This document shows, piece after piece, positions 1 through 7,412 of a stretch of 51,552 nucleotides of DNA. The stretch covers positions 1-51,552 of the forward strand of contig CAMDPX010000020.1 in assembly GCA_945905295.1 (NCBI GenBank). Reading direction: 5' to 3'. This DNA comes from Planctomyces sp. SH-PL62 (lineage in GTDB: Bacteria; Planctomycetota; Planctomycetia; Planctomycetales; Planctomycetaceae). The position numbers and the translations under genes are program-made. The number at the start of each line of letters is the position of its first letter. The stretch's first letter is position 1. Under the pieces are notes generated by a model. It ran no database searches and was not told the DNA's origin. It was given only the letters and a program-made list of their open reading frames with translations.

Positions 1-31
1 CCAGTCAACCGAACCACTCTCGGCTGCGGCA

Positions 32-57
32 TGAAAAAGACTCCCGACCCCGTCGCG
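32..57. repeat. Half copy of the palindrome found inside the copper ATPase gene
   Basis: These 26 bases are identical to 41468-41493, which is the right arm and flank of the palindrome inside the P-type ATPase gene. The matching left arm would lie before the window start or is missing. The shared stretch includes aaaagactcccgacccc followed by gtcgcg in both places, so the match extends past the arm itself. Confidence 0.75.
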
Positions 58-68
58 ATCACAACTTT

Positions 69-509
69 TTAGACACCGATGTCTTCATTCCAGAGTCGCG
101 GCTTCTCTCGAATCATTCGCCGCATCAGTTCCAAGCAGCGCGGGTCTTGTACGACCTCGACATGGACACCTCGGCTGCGCAGCAAATCCTCTTCGCCGAG
201 GAATGTCTGGTTCTCGCCAATGACAACGCGGGGAATCTTGTAGAGCAGGATCGTGCCGGAGCACATCGGGCACGGCGACAGCGTGGTGTAGAGCACGCAC
301 TCGCGATAGACCGAGGCCGGCAGTCGCCCGGCGTTCTCCAGCGCATCCATCTCGCCATGCAGGATCGCGCTGCCGCGTTGCACTCGGCGATTGTGCCCGC
401 GTCCGATGATTCGACCGCCGTGGACCAGCACCGAGCCAATCGGAATGCCCCCCTCGGCCCAACCCGCTTCGGCTTCGGCAATCGCTTGGTCGAGAAATTC
501 GTCCGACAT
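69..509 (-). CDS. Cytosine/nucleoside deaminase, yeast Fcy1-like
   Basis: Zinc hydrolase of the cytidine deaminase superfamily, 146 residues. It is predicted to deaminate cytosine to uracil, or a related base, in the cytoplasm for pyrimidine salvage. The zinc/proton-shuttle motif HGE lies at residues 51-53 and the cysteine pair PCPMC at 79-83. Blocks resemble remembered yeast cytosine deaminase Fcy1 closely: EGGIPIG, GRGHN, LHGEMDALENAGRL, LYTTLSPC, IPRVVIGEN and a C-terminal W-EDIG, where Fcy1 places substrate-contacting residues. The start at 509 is chosen because AAGGAGG lies 6-7 nt upstream; a longer reading to 566 has no support. Downstream neighbour of csrA on the same strand, separated by a palindrome. 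The alternative is a guanine or tRNA-adenosine deaminase, but the Fcy1-type C-terminus argues against it. Confidence 0.88.
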   Translation of the reverse strand: MSDEFLDQAIAEAEAGWAEGGIPIGSVLVHGGRIIGRGHNRRVQRGSAILHGEMDALENAGRLPASVYRECVLYTTLSPCPMCSGTILLYKIPRVVIGENQTFLGEEDLLRSRGVHVEVVQDPRCLELMRRMIREKPRLWNEDIGV

Positions 510-533
510 GACGCCCTCCTTGTTTATCAAACA

Positions 534-605
534 GGCGAGTGGGGCGGCGTCAGCCCCCCGGTGCATTCGCCGTGAAACCGGGGGGCTGACGCCACCCCGC
601 TCGCC
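534..605. repeat. Long palindrome between csrA and the deaminase gene
   Basis: Left arm 534-562 pairs with right arm 577-605: 29-nt arms with two mismatches around a 14-nt loop. The arms are G/C-rich (centre gtcagccccccggt). No T-run follows on either strand, so it is not a classic terminator. It belongs to the set of long intergenic palindromes that recurs through the window. Confidence 0.85.
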
Positions 606-620
606 AAAACATCTCTTTTA

Positions 621-655
621 ACAAAAACAGCCGCGTCAATAAGAGCGCGGCTGTT
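621..655 (-). terminator. Intrinsic terminator after csrA
   Basis: Perfect 10-bp stem (aacagccgcg at 626-635, cgcggctgtt at 646-655) with a 10-nt loop. Read on the minus strand the second arm runs into a T-rich stretch (gctgtttttgtt). It lies 32 nt after the csrA stop codon, as expected for a rho-independent terminator. Confidence 0.75.
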
Positions 656-686
656 GGGAGAGTTTTCGCGTTGATCGAATCCGACG

Positions 687-878
687 CTACGAATTGGCGT
701 GCTCCGGTTCGTGCTGTTTCTTTTGAATGGCTTGATAGACCTCTTCGCGATGCACGGTGACTTCGCGGGGCGCGTCGATGCCCAGGCGGACTTTGTCCCC
801 TTGGATATCCACCACCATGATGGTGATGTTGTCGCCAATGATGATTTTCTCGTCTTTCTTCCGGCTGAGTACCAGCAT
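687..878 (-). CDS. csrA: Carbon storage regulator CsrA
   Basis: Translational regulator that binds GGA-containing loops in mRNA leaders as a homodimer. The 63-residue product starts MLVLSRKKDEKIIIGD, continues through VRLGIDAP and ends with a short variable tail, the full canonical CsrA fold and length. The key RNA-binding residues of the family are visible: Arg6 in the first strand and the I-A-P-x-x-V/I region following GIDAP. The start at 878 is preceded by AAGGAG, 7 nt away; the longer reading to 938 is unsupported. It is divergent from the diguanylate cyclase gene across a 274-bp gap and is followed by an intrinsic terminator. Confidence 0.95.
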   Translation of the reverse strand: MLVLSRKKDEKIIIGDNITIMVVDIQGDKVRLGIDAPREVTVHREEVYQAIQKKQHEPEHANS

Positions 879-1152
879 GATCCACTCCTTGGTCCGAGAG
901 GTGTTTCGTGCCCGCGACGACAACGGAAGCTCATTCATGAGTCTTTCGCCGCGAGGCTGTCACTGCATCTTTCTTGTCAACTTCTCTGGTCAATCTGGCC
1001 GCCCACTGCGGCTCGCGGGAAAGCTAGGTCAGCCCGCGATTGTGGCCAGCGGCGACTTGAAAGAATCCGCAAGTTGCGGTTCCGCTTGTAACGATCAGGC
1101 GGCGTGCGCTCGGCGTTGACGAATTGGACCGGCCCCTCAATGATCGGCCCAC
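879..1152. other. Divergent intergenic region csrA / GGDEF gene
   Basis: No gene of convincing quality. It must carry the promoters of both flanking genes, but I see no clear -35/-10 pair. The csrA ribosome-binding site (AAGGAG on the minus strand) lies at its left edge. Confidence 0.5.
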
Positions 1153-1797
1153 ATGATGACGACATGGATGATCTCCGGGGTGAGCATGGCCGCTGGCTTT
1201 GCACTGGCTTGGCTGATCTTCGCCCAGCGACCGCGGACCGCGCGACAACAACGCGAGGCCGACGCTTTTTCCACAGAGGCTCGCACCGATGCTCTCACCG
1301 GTTTGAAAAACCGGCGGTCGTTCAACGAGGAGCTACACCGTCAATTCGCTCAACGGCAACGCCAGGGGGTTGTCTTCTCGCTGCTCCTGATCGACGTCGA
1401 TCACTTTAAGCAGGTCAACGACAATCACGGTCACCCGGCGGGAGACTTAGTGCTGCGATCGGTCGCCGAGTTTCTGACGAAAACACTGCGTGATATGGAT
1501 CTCGTCTATCGCTACGGAGGTGACGAGTTCGCGGTGATTTGTCCTGGCTCACGGCTGCACGAAGCCGCGACGGCCGCCGAACGCATTCGACAAACCGCGG
1601 CGACGACTCCCGTGCTGCTCAAGGACGATGGATTCCCCCGCACCCTGAGCATCGGAGTCGCCGAAGTCGATGGTTCGGAAATCGCCGACGGACTGATTCA
1701 ACGCGCGGACCAGGCACTCTACGCGGCCAAACATGCCGGCCGAAATCGGGTCCGACTGCATGACGGAAAACAGTGCGTGCCCGCCATCACCGTCTGA
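1153..1797 (+). CDS. Small membrane-anchored diguanylate cyclase (GGDEF)
   Basis: Predicted to make c-di-GMP from two GTP. Of 214 residues, the first 25 or so form one hydrophobic segment (WMISGVSMAAGFALAWLIF), followed by a short charged linker. A complete GGDEF domain follows, from DALTGLKNRRSF to the C-terminus. The active-site loop YRYGGDEFAVI is intact. An RxxD inhibitory site (RDMD) sits five residues before GGDEF, so product feedback inhibition is likely. There is no PAS, GAF or other sensory domain, so any input would come through the membrane segment or a partner. It lies divergent from csrA. Both act in lifestyle switching in other bacteria, but a functional link here is inference. 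Confidence 0.92.
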   Translation: MMTTWMISGVSMAAGFALAWLIFAQRPRTARQQREADAFSTEARTDALTGLKNRRSFNEELHRQFAQRQRQGVVFSLLLIDVDHFKQVNDNHGHPAGDLVLRSVAEFLTKTLRDMDLVYRYGGDEFAVICPGSRLHEAATAAERIRQTAATTPVLLKDDGFPRTLSIGVAEVDGSEIADGLIQRADQALYAAKHAGRNRVRLHDGKQCVPAITV

Positions 1798-1849
1798 TCC
1801 GCATGGCAAAGATTCGCCGCGCGGCTCATTGATGTGACGCGGATAGATG

Positions 1850-2299
1850 TCAGCCCTCGCCGCCGAGCGCAGTGTCAAAGGACGCGACGACCAATTGCTG
1901 CTCAGACTCCCGATGCCGTTGCGCGGCCTTGATCCAGCGGCGGAGCTTCGGTTTCACTTCGTCGACGATGAACTCAAACGACTGTTCGTCGGCGATACGG
2001 TTTCGCAATTCAAGCAGCGAGAAATACAGCCCTTCGTGCTCGCGATGCAGTCGCTCAACCGTGTTCGACCAGTTCGGGTTTTGCTCGCAGACTTCGGCGA
2101 GGTAGCCGCCTTGATCCTCATACTCGAATTCGTTCGGCAACAGGTTGAGCAACTCTTCGAGGACCGCCAGCAACCAGCGGCGGGTTTCGTTGTCGGGCGT
2201 CTCCTCCAGCAAATCCCGGAGGTCACCGATCAGCAGGTACTCCAGAACTGAAGAGCAGGCATACGCATCACGAGACGTCATTGAGCGATCGAGAGCCAT
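1850..2299 (-). CDS. Hypothetical helical protein, possibly hemerythrin-like
   Basis: 149 residues, almost entirely predicted helical, with alternating acidic and leucine-rich segments (LEELLNLLPNEFEYED). A central block LHREHEGLYFSLLELRN resembles the second-helix H-x-x-x-E pattern of hemerythrin-type proteins, but I cannot place a full iron-ligand set, so the family call is weak. The start at 2299 is chosen because AAAGGA lies 6 nt upstream; a GTG at 2314 is the alternative. It converges with the diguanylate cyclase gene (52-bp gap) and is separated from the aminotransferase gene by a palindrome. Confidence 0.65.
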   Translation of the reverse strand: MALDRSMTSRDAYACSSVLEYLLIGDLRDLLEETPDNETRRWLLAVLEELLNLLPNEFEYEDQGGYLAEVCEQNPNWSNTVERLHREHEGLYFSLLELRNRIADEQSFEFIVDEVKPKLRRWIKAAQRHRESEQQLVVASFDTALGGEG

Positions 2300-2403
2300 T
2301 CGACATCCTTTCACACCAGAGTTCCGAGAACCGGCTCAGGATAGTCAGGCAATCTCGACCTGCAAGAACTTTTCGGGAAATCTTCATGCCCGCCGAATCG
2401 GAG

Positions 2404-2493
2404 GGGTGGCACGCCTTGACCATCGGGAAGGGCGTGGTTTTCCGAGTTGATCAACATTCCCACGCCCTTCCCGATGGTCAGGGCGTGCCACCC
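2404..2493. repeat. Long palindrome next to the aminotransferase stop
   Basis: Left arm 2404-2437 pairs with right arm 2459-2493: about 34 nt, nearly perfect, loop about 21 nt. Within each arm there is also a smaller inverted pair (cacgcc and ggcgtg), so alternative foldings exist. It starts 8 nt beyond the aminotransferase stop. No T-run follows. Confidence 0.85.
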
Positions 2494-2500
2494 ACCGCGC

Positions 2501-3847
2501 TCACGTCCCCAGAACTTCGCTCACCGATTCCGCCATGATCTCGACGATGCGGTCGAGCAACTTGTGCGGAGTGATGATCGGTGGCGCGAGACAGAACACA
2601 TCTCCGCGCAGTCGCGAGTACAAGCCGCGACGCTGCGCGGCCAAGTGAACCTTGTGGCCAATCTGCTCGGCAGCCGGATACTCGGCCTTGGTCGCTTTGT
2701 CCTGCACGAACTCGACAGCACACATCAGCCCTTTGCCGCGAACCTCGCCGACGTGCGGATGCGATGACAACGCCGCTTGCAACCGAGACAAGAAGTACGC
2801 GCCCTTCTCGGTCGCCTGCGCCGGGAAATCTTCTTGCTCGATGATATCCAATGTCCGCAACGCGACCGCGCAGCCAACCGGATGACCGCTGTAGGTGAAG
2901 GCGTGCATCCAGGTTTGCTCGGCGGTGTCCAGCACGTTGGCGATTCGCTCGCTGACACCGATGCCACCCAGCGGGAAGTAGCCCGACGTGATCGCCTTTG
3001 CGAATTGAATCATGTCCGGCTGCACGCCGTAGTGCTGCAAGCCCCACATCTTTCCGGTTCTTCCGAAGCCGGTAATGACTTCGTCCGTGACCAACAGCAC
3101 GTCGTACTGATCGCAGATTTCCCGAATGCGCGGGAAGTAATCGTCCTGCGGCACGATCACGCCAGCCGAACCTTGCACCGGCTCCGCAAAGAACATCGCC
3201 ACGGTCTCCGGCCCTTCGCGCAGAATTGCTTTCTCCAATTCATTGGCGGCAGCAATGCCCTGGCTGACTCCCGCTGGTGCGACATAGCGATACGGATACG
3301 GCGAGGGAATTTGGATGAAGCCCGGCAGCTTCGACTCGAACATCGGCCAGTACGACGCAATCCCCGTGGCGTTCATCGCACCCAGCGTTGTGCCGTGATA
3401 GCCCCACTGACGACTGATGATCTTCGTCTTCTCCAACCGCCCCTGCATCCGCCAGAAATAGCGAGCGGTCTTGAAACAGGTATCGCTCGATTCACCTCCA
3501 CCCGACGTGAAGAAAAATCGCCGGATCGACGGGTAACTCAATCCCGCCAATCGCTCGGCCAATCGAATCACGGTCGGATGCGAGCTCCCCGCATAGGTCG
3601 AGCAATACGCCAACGTCTGCATCTGAGCGGCGGCCGCTTCCACCAATTCCGTGCGTCCATGCCCGGCCACGACGTTCCATAGGCCCGAGAGACCGTCGAT
3701 GAATTCGCGACCATCCGCGTCAACCAGGATGGCTCCGTCCCCTTTGACCCAGACGTGCCCACAGTTCTCATGCAGCTTGCGATTGTGCAACGCATGAATC
3801 AGGTAGGTGAGATCAGTCTGCAAATACTCGGCATTGGTGGTGTTCAT
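2501..3847 (-). CDS. Class III PLP aminotransferase (omega-amino acid:pyruvate type)
   Basis: Transfers an amino group from an omega- or alkyl-amine donor to a keto acid using pyridoxal phosphate; cytoplasmic. The 448-residue length is typical. Visible class III features are the phosphate-binding region FTSGGGESSDTCFK at about 113-126, an aromatic over the cofactor (WGYHG, 148-152), the Asp motif LLVTDEVITGFGRTG at 251-265 (Asp255), and the Schiff-base lysine in QFAKAITSGY (Lys284). The substrate cannot be read from sequence. The omega-amino acid:pyruvate group is suggested by the N-terminal tryptophan and GLSGLWNVVAGHGR block. It is the downstream neighbour of the sialidase-like gene on the same strand (48-bp gap). 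Confidence 0.9.
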   Translation of the reverse strand: MNTTNAEYLQTDLTYLIHALHNRKLHENCGHVWVKGDGAILVDADGREFIDGLSGLWNVVAGHGRTELVEAAAAQMQTLAYCSTYAGSSHPTVIRLAERLAGLSYPSIRRFFFTSGGGESSDTCFKTARYFWRMQGRLEKTKIISRQWGYHGTTLGAMNATGIASYWPMFESKLPGFIQIPSPYPYRYVAPAGVSQGIAAANELEKAILREGPETVAMFFAEPVQGSAGVIVPQDDYFPRIREICDQYDVLLVTDEVITGFGRTGKMWGLQHYGVQPDMIQFAKAITSGYFPLGGIGVSERIANVLDTAEQTWMHAFTYSGHPVGCAVALRTLDIIEQEDFPAQATEKGAYFLSRLQAALSSHPHVGEVRGKGLMCAVEFVQDKATKAEYPAAEQIGHKVHLAAQRRGLYSRLRGDVFCLAPPIITPHKLLDRIVEIMAESVSEVLGT

Positions 3848-3895
3848 GGCGAGGAGCCTAAGGCAACGGACGGGACGCTTTCAATCGGCCAGACA

Positions 3896-4957
3896 TTACC
3901 ACTCAATCCGGAACTTCGTCCAACGGATGCCAGAGACTCCTTGCTCGACGCACCAGTGAGTCTCCAAGAACGTCCCGTCTTGCAAACGGATCGCCGTCGG
4001 GAATCCGAATTGAAAACTGGCAAGTTCATCGACGCCGGTGTTGCCCGATGCTGGGCCGTCACGCAGCGCGCGAGCGTCGTATAGCAGTTGCTCGGTGTGG
4101 ACGGTCCACGCGGTGTCGGTAAACGTCGCGAGTACCGCGACGATCCCTTGTTGTCCGTACCGGCGGTTATAGAGCACCAGCAGCCGATCGCCGCCCAACG
4201 GCAGCGGAGTCATTGTCTGACCGCGAATGCCCGTCGATTGAAACGGCCCCCAAGTCCAACCGCCGTCGCGCGAGATGACAAAACTGTCCGGCTGATCGTG
4301 ATAGTCCCCCAGCGTGATCGTCCACGCGACCGCCATCAGTTGGTTCGGAGCGAACTCGACCAGCTTCTGTTCCCAGAACCCCAACTTGCCAGCCGGGTCT
4401 TTGAAGACCGTGCGATGCGCCGGCCACGTCCGCCCGCCATCATCCGAGACCGCCACGATGACCTCTTCCCCCAACCGCTCTTTGCTGACGAGCAATCCCG
4501 TCGGAGCCAGCAAACGTCCCGACGCGAGCGGCAGCATCGAATGCGACACCTCCAACGGAACATCGGGCATCGGGATCACCTGCGGCGACGACCACGAGTG
4601 ACCGTTATCAGTCGAGACACAAAACAGCGCCTCGCCCCGCCGCTCGCCAAACTTGTCGTCGATCGGTCCCCAGTAGCGAGTCCCATAGGCGTAGATCGTC
4701 TTCCCATCCGGCGAGAGGCTCAGCTTCAAGAAATTCGCCGAGGGCGGATCGCTCGTCGGCGGCAACATGGTTCCTTCCAGCCGCCACGTCACCCCGCCAT
4801 CCGTCGAGCGAACCCAATCGGTTCCTCCATGCACGAACTGCCCGCCCCCCACTCCGAACGAACACAGAATGTCTCCATCCGGCAACTGCACCGCTTGCGG
4901 AAACGCCGACTCGCGCTCATCGAGTCGGCCAGTGTTCAGGATTTGAATGGATGGCAT
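3896..4957 (-). CDS. Sialidase-like BNR-repeat protein
   Basis: Six-bladed beta-propeller of the sialidase/neuraminidase superfamily, 353 residues. At least four Asp-box (S-x-D-x-G-x-x-W) repeats are visible: STDGGVTWR, STDNGHSWSS, VSDDGGRTWPA and SRDGGWTWGP. There is no signal peptide, so a cytoplasmic location or a non-classical substrate is likely. Planctomycetes carry many such proteins annotated as exo-alpha-sialidase with unproven activity. The start at 4957 follows GAGGAA 8 nt upstream; the longer frame to 5107 overlaps the preceding gene and is not favoured. Neighbouring aldolases of the DapA/N-acetylneuraminate lyase family (13.6 and 15.6 kb) make sugar-acid catabolism conceivable but not shown. 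Confidence 0.85.
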   Translation of the reverse strand: MPSIQILNTGRLDERESAFPQAVQLPDGDILCSFGVGGGQFVHGGTDWVRSTDGGVTWRLEGTMLPPTSDPPSANFLKLSLSPDGKTIYAYGTRYWGPIDDKFGERRGEALFCVSTDNGHSWSSPQVIPMPDVPLEVSHSMLPLASGRLLAPTGLLVSKERLGEEVIVAVSDDGGRTWPAHRTVFKDPAGKLGFWEQKLVEFAPNQLMAVAWTITLGDYHDQPDSFVISRDGGWTWGPFQSTGIRGQTMTPLPLGGDRLLVLYNRRYGQQGIVAVLATFTDTAWTVHTEQLLYDARALRDGPASGNTGVDELASFQFGFPTAIRLQDGTFLETHWCVEQGVSGIRWTKFRIEW

Positions 4958-4970
4958 GGCGAGTTCCTCA

Positions 4971-5693
4971 TCAAGGCTGAGCGTCGCGGTCTTCCGCGTC
5001 TCCAGATTGTTGGGCGAATCCGTTACGGTTGGCTTTCCGACAGTTGATGATCTTTGTTGCGTCAATCCTCCAACTCCCCTCAACACGTTGAACCGGCATG
5101 GGGCCAAAGTCAGGGGTGATGATCATCACGTTACCGTCTTCTTCAGATCCTGACACTTGGCTCACGGAGTACGCTTCTGCGATTTCGTCGAGAAGTGGCA
5201 CCACGTCATCAGGATAGGCTCCCTCCCAAAGAATCTCCGCGTCAGGATGCTCAAGGATGAGTGGCTCTATCTCTTCTCTTCTCCCTCGGTAAAGCGCTCG
5301 CGAGAAACGTCGCCAAGCTTTCTCAGGTTCACCTTCCTCCTGGCTGCTTTCTCGCCCCATCATGTCCCGCACGATTTCATCAGGAGACTCCGTCTTCGTC
5401 CTCTCCACATATTCAACCAGCAGGCTCCGCAATCTCTCGATCGCGTCGTCATCATCGCGAGAGCACTCCTTTAGCACATACGGCCACACATAGTTGTTCG
5501 GGAACCTGCACACGGCACATACCAGGTCGTTGAAGAATCGCATTCCGTCGCCGCTGAGCGGTGAGTCTGGTGAGGCATGGGCGTACCCATACAAGTATGC
5601 GCAGACCTCGTAGAACGAGCCGCCGCAGACATACATGCTTCTCCGACGGCAGATGTTTTCAACAAGTTCAATGAAGCTGTCAGTGCTTGTCAT
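4971..5693 (-). CDS. Hypothetical protein
   Basis: 240 residues, no recognised domain. The N-terminal half is helical and cysteine-containing (VENICRRRSMYVCGG, VCAYLYGYAH). The middle is strongly acidic and basic by turns, and the C-terminal part looks beta-rich (NVMIITPDFGPMPVQRVEG). The start at 5693 (MTSTDSF) has AAGG upstream. The gene ends 14 bp before the sialidase-like start on the same strand, so the two may be co-transcribed. No transmembrane segment or signal peptide is seen. The function is unknown; an immunity-type or DUF role is possible but unsupported. Confidence 0.6.
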   Translation of the reverse strand: MTSTDSFIELVENICRRRSMYVCGGSFYEVCAYLYGYAHASPDSPLSGDGMRFFNDLVCAVCRFPNNYVWPYVLKECSRDDDDAIERLRSLLVEYVERTKTESPDEIVRDMMGRESSQEEGEPEKAWRRFSRALYRGRREEIEPLILEHPDAEILWEGAYPDDVVPLLDEIAEAYSVSQVSGSEEDGNVMIITPDFGPMPVQRVEGSWRIDATKIINCRKANRNGFAQQSGDAEDRDAQP

Positions 5694-5769
5694 TCGCCTT
5701 GCCCAATCGTTGAGTGCCTGTTGTGTGAGCGATCTACCGCGAGTTGCTGATGAGCCGTGACGTGTGAGG

Positions 5770-6279
5770 TTATGACGCCACGAACAGTTTCTCGATGACC
5801 GACATTGGGAGAAAGAGCCGTCGCGAATTGTTGGAGACCGGAAGGAATCCAAACTGTTGATAAAAACTGGTCGCTGGGTCGTCCTTGGCGTCGACCAACA
5901 CAGCGGCTGCCGCGATGGGAGTGGCGTGTTTCAATGCTCGTTGCAACGCATCAATCAGCAGCTTCCGACCGACTCCAGGGAAGTTGACGTCCCTAGCCAG
6001 ACGTCCAATCAAGATTGCGGGGACGAGCGGGTATCGCGGTAGCTTCTTCGCGAACGATTCCGGCAATTCACGCAGCGCGATTGCCGTTGCAGACAGCGTA
6101 TAGAACCCCGCGATTCGAGTTGTCTCCGCAGTGGGAACCAAAACATAGACGGCGGCCACACGCCGATCCTGATCCTGCCTGGCTCGTTGCTGAAACCAAT
6201 GATCGAGTTCGTCAACGCCACAACGGAAAGACGTTCGATCGTGCAGCTTCGTCAATGGCTCGCAGACAAACTCAGTCAT
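5770..6279 (-). CDS. GNAT toxin, TacT/AtaT type
   Basis: GCN5-related acetyltransferase of the toxin subgroup that acetylates the amino group of charged tRNAs and stops translation. The 169 residues fit the family. Visible features: the opening PLTKLHDRTSFRCGVDELD-type block, AGFYTLSA (55-64), the acetyl-CoA loop RDVNFPGVGRKLL at 96-108, and the catalytic-type tyrosine in SFYQQFGF (Tyr140). The gene overlaps the upstream antitoxin stop by four bases (ATGA), giving translational coupling, the usual arrangement with a DUF1778 antitoxin first. The aminoacyl-tRNA target cannot be told from sequence. Confidence 0.9.
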   Translation of the reverse strand: MTEFVCEPLTKLHDRTSFRCGVDELDHWFQQRARQDQDRRVAAVYVLVPTAETTRIAGFYTLSATAIALRELPESFAKKLPRYPLVPAILIGRLARDVNFPGVGRKLLIDALQRALKHATPIAAAAVLVDAKDDPATSFYQQFGFLPVSNNSRRLFLPMSVIEKLFVAS

Positions 6280-6605
6280 CGGGAGGTCACCGTCCGGCGG
6301 TGCTCACGAGCCGCCTTCCGCAATGCCGCATTCGGCTCACGCGGTTTCAGCAGCGATTCGACGAACGCATGGCTTTGAACGGAGTTCAATTGAAGAATCT
6401 CGTGACTCTGAATCACTGACTCCGATGCGGACGTCAACGCGCGAACGACAAACTCCGCCACCGTACTTCCCTGGTAGGCAGCCGCTCGTTCGACCAGGGA
6501 CTTCTCGTGGTCAGTCAATCGGGCTTCGAGTCGTGCGAATCGAGTTCCGCTCGGACGTTTGGCGGACGATCGCTTCGCGGCCTTTTGTTTGGTGGACGTG
6601 ATCAT
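6276..6605 (-). CDS. DUF1778 antitoxin, TacA type
   Basis: 109-residue ribbon-helix-helix antitoxin paired with the GNAT toxin that follows. The N-terminal 20 residues are Lys/Ser-rich. The DUF1778 core is then visible: RLEARLTDHEKSLVERAA, TVAEFVVRAL and a C-terminal toxin-neutralising tail starting near LLKPREPNAAL. It probably binds its own promoter with the toxin (conditional cooperativity is known for the family). The promoter would lie in 6606-6771, shared divergently with the second TA module. The two share four bases at the ATGA junction. Confidence 0.9.
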   Translation of the reverse strand: MITSTKQKAAKRSSAKRPSGTRFARLEARLTDHEKSLVERAAAYQGSTVAEFVVRALTSASESVIQSHEILQLNSVQSHAFVESLLKPREPNAALRKAAREHRRTVTSR

Positions 6606-6771
6606 GGCAAAAGAGACTTTCGTATTGAGAGATGACCGACGATCACTCAGTATCGGCGAAAGACTTTACTCGTCGTTCAAATCAACGGGAAGTGCGGTCG
6701 CCTCTTTCGAGGTGAGGCGGCTTGGCCTATGCTGACTGCCAGTCGGCTCGGACGCAAATGGAGAATGAATC

Positions 6772-7002
6772 ATGACGCTACAAGGCCATGTGCAAAACGG
6801 TGTCGTTGTCCCCGATGGCGATTGGGGGCTGCCGGAGAACACGGTCGTTCTGCTGACGCCGCTCGGCAATCAGACCCTGGACCGAAAGCGTCGAACGGAA
6901 TTGCTCGCCGAGGTCCAACGCATCGCGACATTGCCGCTCGAAGGACGGCCGGAGCCATTCTCTGGGTGTGATCACGATCAAGCCTTGTACGGAGAGCCGT
7001 GA
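6772..7002 (+). CDS. Antitoxin partner of VapC-like toxin
   Basis: 76 residues. The start block LQGHVQNGVVVPDGDWGLPENT is of the AF2212/DUF104-like antitoxin type (a small beta domain). The tail SGCDHDQALYGEP is the kind of acidic C-terminus that inserts into a PIN toxin. The start has GGAGA 7 nt upstream. Its stop (TGA) overlaps the toxin ATG by one base. It is likely the labile, DNA-binding half of the pair. Confidence 0.8.
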   Translation: MTLQGHVQNGVVVPDGDWGLPENTVVLLTPLGNQTLDRKRRTELLAEVQRIATLPLEGRPEPFSGCDHDQALYGEP

Positions 7003-7400
7003 TGGTCTTTGTCGATACAGGCGCGTGGTTCGCTTTGCATGTTCCGACCGATCCCAATCACCAACGAGCGGTCGATTGGCTGCAAGACAACGAGGAGCCG
7101 CTAGTGACGACGGACTTCGTGATCGACGAAACATTGACCTTGCTGCTGGTCCGAAAGGAACGCCGCCGAGCACTTGAGGTCGGAAGATTGTTGATTGAAA
7201 GCGGTTCAGTCCGAGTACATTTTCTTTCGCCAGAGGATTTCCACCGCGCGTGGATTCTGTTCCAACGCCATCACGCGGCTGGCTGGTCGTTTACCGATTG
7301 CACGAGCAAGATCGTCTTGGACTCGCTCAAAATCCCGACGGCGTTCGCGTTTGATGATCACTTCCGCCAATTCGGAACGGTCAACGTGGTTCCGAATTGA
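7002..7400 (+). CDS. PIN-domain ribonuclease toxin, VapC type
   Basis: 132 residues of PIN fold, a metal-dependent RNase usually directed at tRNA or rRNA loops. The four-acid site is visible: Asp in FVDTGAW near residue 5, Glu in DFVIDET, Asp in WSFTDCTS, and a later Asp in AFDDHF. It starts at ATG 7002 in a TGATG overlap with the antitoxin; a GTG at 6999 in the same frame is an alternative. Divergent from the TacA/TacT module, so two TA modules share one 166-bp promoter gap. Confidence 0.9.
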   Translation: MVFVDTGAWFALHVPTDPNHQRAVDWLQDNEEPLVTTDFVIDETLTLLLVRKERRRALEVGRLLIESGSVRVHFLSPEDFHRAWILFQRHHAAGWSFTDCTSKIVLDSLKIPTAFAFDDHFRQFGTVNVVPN

Positions 7401-7412
7401 TCGCGGGATGAA

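Noticed and set aside
4088-5047. Long open frames antisense to the sialidase-like gene and many similar frames opposite other genes
   Set aside because: They are Arg/His-rich shadows of G+C-rich coding sequence, with no domains, and the opposite strand has clear family motifs.
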